Assembly: GCA_910577575.1 (NCBI GenBank)
Contig: CAJTOG010000058.1
Span: forward strand, 1 to 12,144
Origin: an uncultured Ruminococcus sp.
GTDB lineage: Bacteria > Bacillota > Clostridia > Oscillospirales > Ruminococcaceae
DNA length: 12,144 nt
Reading direction: 5' to 3'
Shown: in pieces, positions 8,090-12,144 of the stretch
How positions within the stretch are numbered: the stretch's first letter is position 1
How the letters are laid out: each line of letters opens with the position of its first letter
Made by a program: the position numbers and the translations under genes
Notes under the pieces: generated by a model
Told to the model about the DNA's origin: nothing
Database searches by the model: none
What the model saw: only the letters and a program-made list of their open reading frames with translations

Positions 8090-9335
8090 ACTCTGTATAA
8101 TTTTCAGCTTCTTTAATTAATTTTATATCAACGAGTGCGTCAACAAAAGTACCTGAATCAGTGTATTCTTCTGAGAAAATTTTTCCATCTGTACGTATTT
8201 TATTGATAAATGCAGTTTTTTCATATGGAATAATCAATTTCATACGTTTTGCCGTTTCAGGAAGATTTTTCATGATGCATTCTAAAAGTTTATTGAATCC
8301 GTCATGATGTTTTGCGGATATAGCAATGGTATTGTCATCTTCAAAAATCATATCAGGATTAAGTGCGATATCCGATTTATTCATTACATTGATAATTGGT
8401 ATACCATCACAGCCGAGTTCAGAGAGCAATTTTGCAGTAACTTCAGCTTGTTGTTCGCGTTCAGGAGAAGATAAATCCTGAACGTTTAAGATAATATCGG
8501 ATACGGCAGCTTCTTCAAGCGTTGATTTGAAAGCTTCAATAAGATTATGCGGAAGTCTGCGTATAAGTCCTACTGTATCAATCAGCATTACACTTCGCCC
8601 GTCAGGAAGTTCAATAGAGCGTGAAGTTATGTCAAGAGTTGCAAAAAGCTTGTTTTCAGCAAGTACTCCTGCATCAGTAAGAGCATTCATAAGAGTTGAC
8701 TTTCCGACATTTGTATATCCGACAATGGCTGCACATAGTACACCATCCTTTTTACGCCGTGAACGTGAGAAATTGCGGTGTTTTTCAAGTTCTTTCAGTG
8801 CGTCTTCAAGGTACTCAATTCTTCTGCGTATATGACGTTTATCAGTTTCAAGCTTGGTTTCGCCCGGACCTCTTGTTCCGATACCTCCGCCGAGACGTGA
8901 CAGGGAGGTTCCCATGCCTGTTAGACGTGGAAGGCGGTATTTCTGCTGTGCAAGTTCAACCTGCAATTTACCTTCTTTAGTTCTTGCTCTCTGTGCGAAA
9001 ATATCGAGAATAAGTGTAGTTCTGTCAATTACACGTACATCAAGGATATTTTCGATATTACGCACCTGTATGCCTGTCAGTTCATGGTCAAATATGACAA
9101 GTTCTGCTTCAAGCATTTCAAGTTGTTCTTTGAGTTCTTCCAGACGTCCTGCACCCATACAGGTTGCAGGGTCATAGGAAACTTTTTTTTGTATAACTTC
9201 TCCGACAACCTCCGCATTGGCCGTTTCAGCAAGCTCAGCCAGTTCTCTTATTGATACTTCTGCATCAAATTCACCTGTATCAACACAGGCAAGAACTGCT
9301 TTTACGGGTAAATCTTCTGTTTTATTTTCGTACAT
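8088..9335 (-). CDS. hflX: Ribosome-associated GTPase HflX
   Basis: HflX is a TRAFAC-class GTPase that binds the large ribosomal subunit and can split stalled or idle 70S ribosomes, notably in heat stress. It has 415 residues, within the family range. The N-terminal HflX domain includes VSYDPATCMGAGRLEEL (about 52-68) and the glycine-rich GGGIGTRGPGETKLETDKRH motif at 149-168. The GTPase domain has P-loop GYTNVGKST (206-214), switch I FATLDITSR, DTVG (253-256), NKSD (319-322) and SAK (340-342). A C-terminal domain of about 50 residues ends the protein. The ATG has AAGGAG at 9341-9346, 5 nt away, and the first A of this site belongs to the TAA of the upstream lipoprotein gene, so expression is probably coupled. 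It is the last gene of the leftward set. Confidence 0.97.
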   Translation of the reverse strand: MYENKTEDLPVKAVLACVDTGEFDAEVSIRELAELAETANAEVVGEVIQKKVSYDPATCMGAGRLEELKEQLEMLEAELVIFDHELTGIQVRNIENILDVRVIDRTTLILDIFAQRARTKEGKLQVELAQQKYRLPRLTGMGTSLSRLGGGIGTRGPGETKLETDKRHIRRRIEYLEDALKELEKHRNFSRSRRKKDGVLCAAIVGYTNVGKSTLMNALTDAGVLAENKLFATLDITSRSIELPDGRSVMLIDTVGLIRRLPHNLIEAFKSTLEEAAVSDIILNVQDLSSPEREQQAEVTAKLLSELGCDGIPIINVMNKSDIALNPDMIFEDDNTIAISAKHHDGFNKLLECIMKNLPETAKRMKLIIPYEKTAFINKIRTDGKIFSEEYTDSGTFVDALVDIKLIKEAENYTE

Positions 9336-9344
9336 ATATTCTCC

Positions 9345-9980
9345 TTATGGTGTTGATGTTTCAAGATATTCTTTGCCGTCTTCAGTATATTTATACACAT
9401 CAGTATGCATTATGCCGTTTTCGGCAGTTACATATATTTCTGTTTTTTTGAATGGATTAAGTTTGCCATCAGTCCATTTATATTCAATAATACGGTCAGT
9501 ATATTCATCATCTTGTCTTTCATAAAGAATACCTTCATCGGCAATAGTCAATATCTTTCCAATTTTAGAAAGTTCGCTGTTTTTTGTGAATTTATTTTCA
9601 ATACTGACATAACAGTAATAATCTCCGAAAGTTTTATATGACCCAAAATTGTCATAGGGGATAAAGATATCGTCATATCCATCAAAATTAAAGTCAGCAA
9701 CTTTTATTTTTTTATCATCCGGAATATATTCACATTTGATTGTCTGAACTGTTTTTCCGTCAACAATTAATTCAATATCTTTATCTTTAAGAGAATATCC
9801 AATATTTTTTTTTTCAACAGTTTCTGTTTCTGTTTTCTCATCGTTTATTGCAGTTTTAGGAAGTACAGTTGATGTGACGATAACAAAATTTTCGGCTCTT
9901 ACATAGTCTTCGGGATTTTTTTCTTTTCCGCAGGCAGTAAATAAAATAAGAGGAATAGTTAAAAGAATAACTTTTTTCAT
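9345..9980 (-). CDS. Lipoprotein of unknown function with FG-GAP-like DxNxDGxDD motif
   Basis: The 211-residue product begins with a short lipoprotein signal: MKK, a hydrophobic stretch, and lipobox FTAC with Cys17, so the mature protein should be lipid-anchored outside the membrane. Next comes a polar linker (about 18-60). The motif DFNFDGYDD at 96-104, followed by IFIPY, resembles the Ca2+-binding loop of FG-GAP/XAC2610-like proteins. The rest is beta-rich with many Tyr, Asp and Lys and no catalytic signature I recognise. ATG directly follows the hslO stop; the ribosome binding site GGAGG (9986-9990) is inside the last hslO codons. A run of ten A on the coding strand (9805-9814) lies in the linker. 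Being surface-exposed is inferred; the biological role is unknown. Confidence 0.85.
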   Translation of the reverse strand: MKKVILLTIPLILFTACGKEKNPEDYVRAENFVIVTSTVLPKTAINDEKTETETVEKKNIGYSLKDKDIELIVDGKTVQTIKCEYIPDDKKIKVADFNFDGYDDIFIPYDNFGSYKTFGDYYCYVSIENKFTKNSELSKIGKILTIADEGILYERQDDEYTDRIIEYKWTDGKLNPFKKTEIYVTAENGIMHTDVYKYTEDGKEYLETSTP

Positions 9981-10865
9981 TTATTCCTCCGATGAACTTT
10001 TTGCAAGCTCCGCAATTTCTTTTGGAGTGAATACATATTTTTTCCCGCAAAAATGACAGTATACTTCGGTATCTTTTCTTTCACTGGCAATTGAATTAAG
10101 TTCCTCAGAACCAATGCTTATAAGGACTCTTTCAGTACGTTTACGGCTGCAATCACATTTATATACAGGAGACGAGGTATCAAGCTCGTTCGGTTCAAGA
10201 CCCTTAAGAAGCATATCAGCTATTTTTTCAGGAGTTACCCCCTCATTGAGAAGTGTTGAAACAGGTCGCATTTCAGACACATTCTTTTCAATCCGGTCAA
10301 TACATTTTTCATCAGCAAACGGAAGAAGCTGTATAAGGAATCCTCCGGCGGATTTTACAGATAAATCAGTATCAACAAGTACACCGAGTCCGCATACTGT
10401 CGGAATTTGTTCGCTTGTTGCATAATAGTTTGCAATATCTTCAGCGATTTCACCTGAAACAAGATGAATAACTCCGACATACGGTTCACGCATTCCCATA
10501 TCCTTGACTACTGAAAGAGTACCGTTTTTACCTACTGCTCCTGAAACATCAAGTTTACCGGTGCTGTTCAATGGCAGTTCAACGGTAGGATTTTTTACCC
10601 AGCTTTTGACATTTCCCATACTATCAGCAACTGCAACAAGCTGACCTGTCGGACCATCTGCATCAATTCTCAAGGTAATACTGTCGTCTTTGCCTTTGAG
10701 CATATATCCCATAAGCGATGCACCTATACTGAGTCTGCCAAGTGCGGCGGTTACGACAGCAGATGTTTTGTGAATTTGTTCTATTTCTGAAACCATATCC
10801 TTTGCATCAAGAACAGCACAGAAAGCCGAACCGTCAGCAGATATAGACCTGTATAAATTTCCCAT
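9981..10865 (-). CDS. hslO: Hsp33 redox-regulated chaperone
   Basis: Hsp33 is a cytoplasmic holdase that is inactive when reduced with zinc bound and becomes active when oxidants and heat form disulfides. The protein has 294 residues (family about 290). The substrate-binding N-terminal domain opens with GNLYRSISADGSAF and includes TVELPLNSTGKLDVSGAVGK (about 94-113). The C-terminal switch has CDC at 237-239 and CHFC at 270-273, the complete four-Cys zinc site. The ATG at 10865 has an AAAGGA site at 10873-10878. A 45-nt gap separates it from the methyltransferase gene, the largest gap in the leftward set. Its stop touches the lipoprotein start. Confidence 0.97.
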   Translation of the reverse strand: MGNLYRSISADGSAFCAVLDAKDMVSEIEQIHKTSAVVTAALGRLSIGASLMGYMLKGKDDSITLRIDADGPTGQLVAVADSMGNVKSWVKNPTVELPLNSTGKLDVSGAVGKNGTLSVVKDMGMREPYVGVIHLVSGEIAEDIANYYATSEQIPTVCGLGVLVDTDLSVKSAGGFLIQLLPFADEKCIDRIEKNVSEMRPVSTLLNEGVTPEKIADMLLKGLEPNELDTSSPVYKCDCSRKRTERVLISIGSEELNSIASERKDTEVYCHFCGKKYVFTPKEIAELAKSSSEE

Positions 10866-10896
10866 ATTAATTTCCTTTCAGATTGATTCTGCATAT

Positions 10897-10926
10897 AAAA
10901 TAATTTATTTTTAATTTGTCTGTCCA
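10897..10926 (-). promoter_or_regulatory. Possible sigma-A promoter for hslO
   Basis: On the minus strand TGGACA (10921-10926, five of six matches to TTGACA) is followed after 18 nt by TATTTT (10897-10902, four of six to TATAAT), upstream of hslO. Part of it lies in the end of the methyltransferase gene. The region is AT-rich, so such matches arise easily by chance. Confidence 0.25.
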
Positions 10927-11675
10927 CTATTGATACAACGCACTGTATAAACAATCCGCTGACAGTCGGATTCAGGCGGAAAGAAAGTGTCATCTCCGTA
11001 TTTTCCGATAATTTTAAATCCTGTATCAATTAGAAGTTTCTCTATTTGCTCTTCACTGTAAGCCTTTTCGGAAAAACAGTCAGAAGTTCTTGAATAAAGT
11101 CCATTTTTTTCAAGTTCAAAAAATTCGAGATTCATTTTTACTTCATCAGTTTCAGAAACGAGAGTATTTTCCCAGATACAGAATACATTTTCTGTTTCAT
11201 AAGTAAAAGTATTGTTTGCAAGGATATTTCTGTGCTTGTACAAAGTATTTACATCAAAGATAAACAGTGCATCAGGCTCGGAGAACAGTGCGACATTTTC
11301 AAATACTTTCTTAACATCGCAGATATTTGCAAGATGATTTATACTGTCAAGGGCACATATTGTAATATCAACCGAACCGAACATATCAAGTTTTCGCATA
11401 TCCTGACAAAGATACTGAATATTCAGACCGCTGTCAAATTTTTTATCCAGAGCAATGCCAAGCATTTCATCTGAATTATCAACACCGATTACATCATATC
11501 CGAGAATTGCCATTTGTTCAGATATACTTCCTGTACCGCAAGCGAGGTCAAGAAGAATATTCCCATCGGTCTGCCTGAATTTATTAATAATTTTATTAAA
11601 ATATTCTGCACGTTTTCTATAGTCGATATTGGCAGTCAGGCTGTCATAATAGCGTGCAAAAACGCTGTATCCCAT
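10911..11675 (-). CDS. Class I SAM-dependent methyltransferase (YqeM-like)
   Basis: The 254-residue protein has the class I methyltransferase fold signatures. Motif I is LDLACGTGS (42-50). The acidic residue at the end of strand 2 is Asp66 in IGVDNSDEML, expected to hold the ribose of SAM. The motif around QDMRKLD (91-97) is the adenine-side acidic loop, and ICALDSINHL follows as strand 4. The opening (GYSVFARYYDSLTANIDYRKRAEY) resembles YqeM-type proteins of Bacillota, whose substrate I do not know. The second half, from about residue 140, is a beta-rich cap. GAGGAG (11685-11690) is 9 nt before the ATG, inside the end of the upstream gene. The substrate cannot be told from sequence. Confidence 0.9.
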   Translation of the reverse strand: MGYSVFARYYDSLTANIDYRKRAEYFNKIINKFRQTDGNILLDLACGTGSISEQMAILGYDVIGVDNSDEMLGIALDKKFDSGLNIQYLCQDMRKLDMFGSVDITICALDSINHLANICDVKKVFENVALFSEPDALFIFDVNTLYKHRNILANNTFTYETENVFCIWENTLVSETDEVKMNLEFFELEKNGLYSRTSDCFSEKAYSEEQIEKLLIDTGFKIIGKYGDDTFFPPESDCQRIVYTVRCINSGQTN

Positions 11676-11678
11676 TTA

Positions 11679-12144
11679 TTAAGTCTCCTCATTTCCAAAA
11701 GATTTTTGATTGACAGATTCTTCTGTGGGGGGCTCAACAACCGGAGGTTCTGTTGGATATTCATCAAGCGAAATTTCTTCTGTACCAACAATTTCAAGGT
11801 TCTCATTAAACAGCAGTTTTTCACGTTTTACAATAGTTTCAACGTTATCAGGATATTCAAAGTAATCAATATAGATATTATACTGATTTTCTGGTTTATC
11901 ATCAATGCGATATTGTATTTTTGAATTAATAAGAACAAGTTGTTTTTCTTCATTCCACACATATGTTCTGCTTTGGTTTTCAAAATCATTGTCCTTAGCA
12001 TAGATATGCAAAGTGCAGTCGTCTTCTGTCCAGCCACAAACCGAAATTACAGCCATTTCAGGCCATTCCTCAAAAACTTCTGTTTTGGGATTATAGTGCA
12101 TATAGATTCCGAAAGTATTTAAAGCCTCTATTTGTTGAGGAATG
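11679..12144 (-). CDS. Unknown protein with Pro/Glu-rich C-terminal tail, 5' partial
   Basis: The frame has no stop between the ATG at 12101 and the right edge; the extra codons read IPQQIEALNTFGIY, and no good ribosome binding site precedes that ATG. The gene therefore probably starts outside the window. The visible part (about 155 residues) has a beta-rich, acidic and aromatic body (for example AVISVCGWTEDDCTLHIYAK) and a low-complexity tail holding TEPPVVEPPTEE. I recognise no family. Such tails are common in extracellular or wall-linked proteins of Ruminococcus-like bacteria, but no signal peptide or anchor can be seen here. It ends in TAA followed by a second in-frame TAA, then the ATG of the methyltransferase gene. 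Confidence 0.7.
   Translation of the reverse strand, partial: IPQQIEALNTFGIYMHYNPKTEVFEEWPEMAVISVCGWTEDDCTLHIYAKDNDFENQSRTYVWNEEKQLVLINSKIQYRIDDKPENQYNIYIDYFEYPDNVETIVKREKLLFNENLEIVGTEEISLDEYPTEPPVVEPPTEESVNQKSFGNEET

Noticed and set aside
8527..9177. Plus-strand open frames over hflX
   Set aside because: They lie opposite the conserved GTPase domain and their Arg/Ser-rich sequence is explained by reverse reading of hflX.
10895..10920. AT-only inverted repeat in the hslO upstream gap as a terminator
   Set aside because: AAAATAA/TTATTTT could pair, but the stem has no G-C pairs and would be unstable; it is more likely plain AT-rich spacer or promoter DNA.

Overview
The window reads as chromosomal DNA of a low-GC Gram-positive bacterium. 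The closest feel is a Clostridia/Ruminococcus-like member of the Bacillota. This is inferred from AT-rich coding, strong AGGAGG-type ribosome binding sites, TTG starts, a lipobox lipoprotein and a bacterial V-type ATPase in Enterococcus hirae gene order. I cannot name a species.

Left two thirds (2-8057, + strand) is most of a V/A-type ATPase operon in the order I-K-E-C-F-A-B-D, the same as ntpIKECGABD of E. hirae. The genes overlap by 4-8 nt or lie 0-23 nt apart. Subunit I is cut at its 5' end by the window edge. The peripheral-stalk partner of E (subunit G/H, ntpF in E. hirae) is not in the window and would be expected just upstream. A and B form the catalytic hexamer, D and F the central rotor, C the socket on the ring, K the ion-carrying ring, I the membrane stator, and E one strand of the peripheral stalk. 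The catalytic residues (Walker A Lys239, Glu262 in A; Arg350 in B) are present. Subunit K carries every Na+ ligand known from E. hirae NtpK, so the enzyme is probably a sodium pump or Na+-driven synthase.

One symmetrical hairpin (8056-8089) with A and T tracts on both sides fills the 30 nt between the atpase operon and a convergent gene set, and should terminate both transcripts.

Right third (8088-12144, - strand) is a tight leftward gene set. Read in transcription order it is a partial unknown protein with a Pro/Glu-rich tail, a class I SAM methyltransferase, Hsp33 (hslO), a small lipoprotein with an FG-GAP-like DxNxDGxDD motif, and the ribosome-associated GTPase HflX. Junctions are 3, 45, 0 and 9 nt. 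The known members (Hsp33 redox chaperone, HflX ribosome-splitting GTPase) suggest a stress/housekeeping operon with an uncharacterised lipoprotein between them.

No stretch above 50 nt is without a gene. I saw no tRNA, rRNA, riboswitch, CRISPR array, IS element or phage gene. I did not find a clearly new system. The best leads are the sodium signature, the match between ribosome-binding-site strength and subunit copy number, and the lipoprotein with a slippage-prone A10 run.
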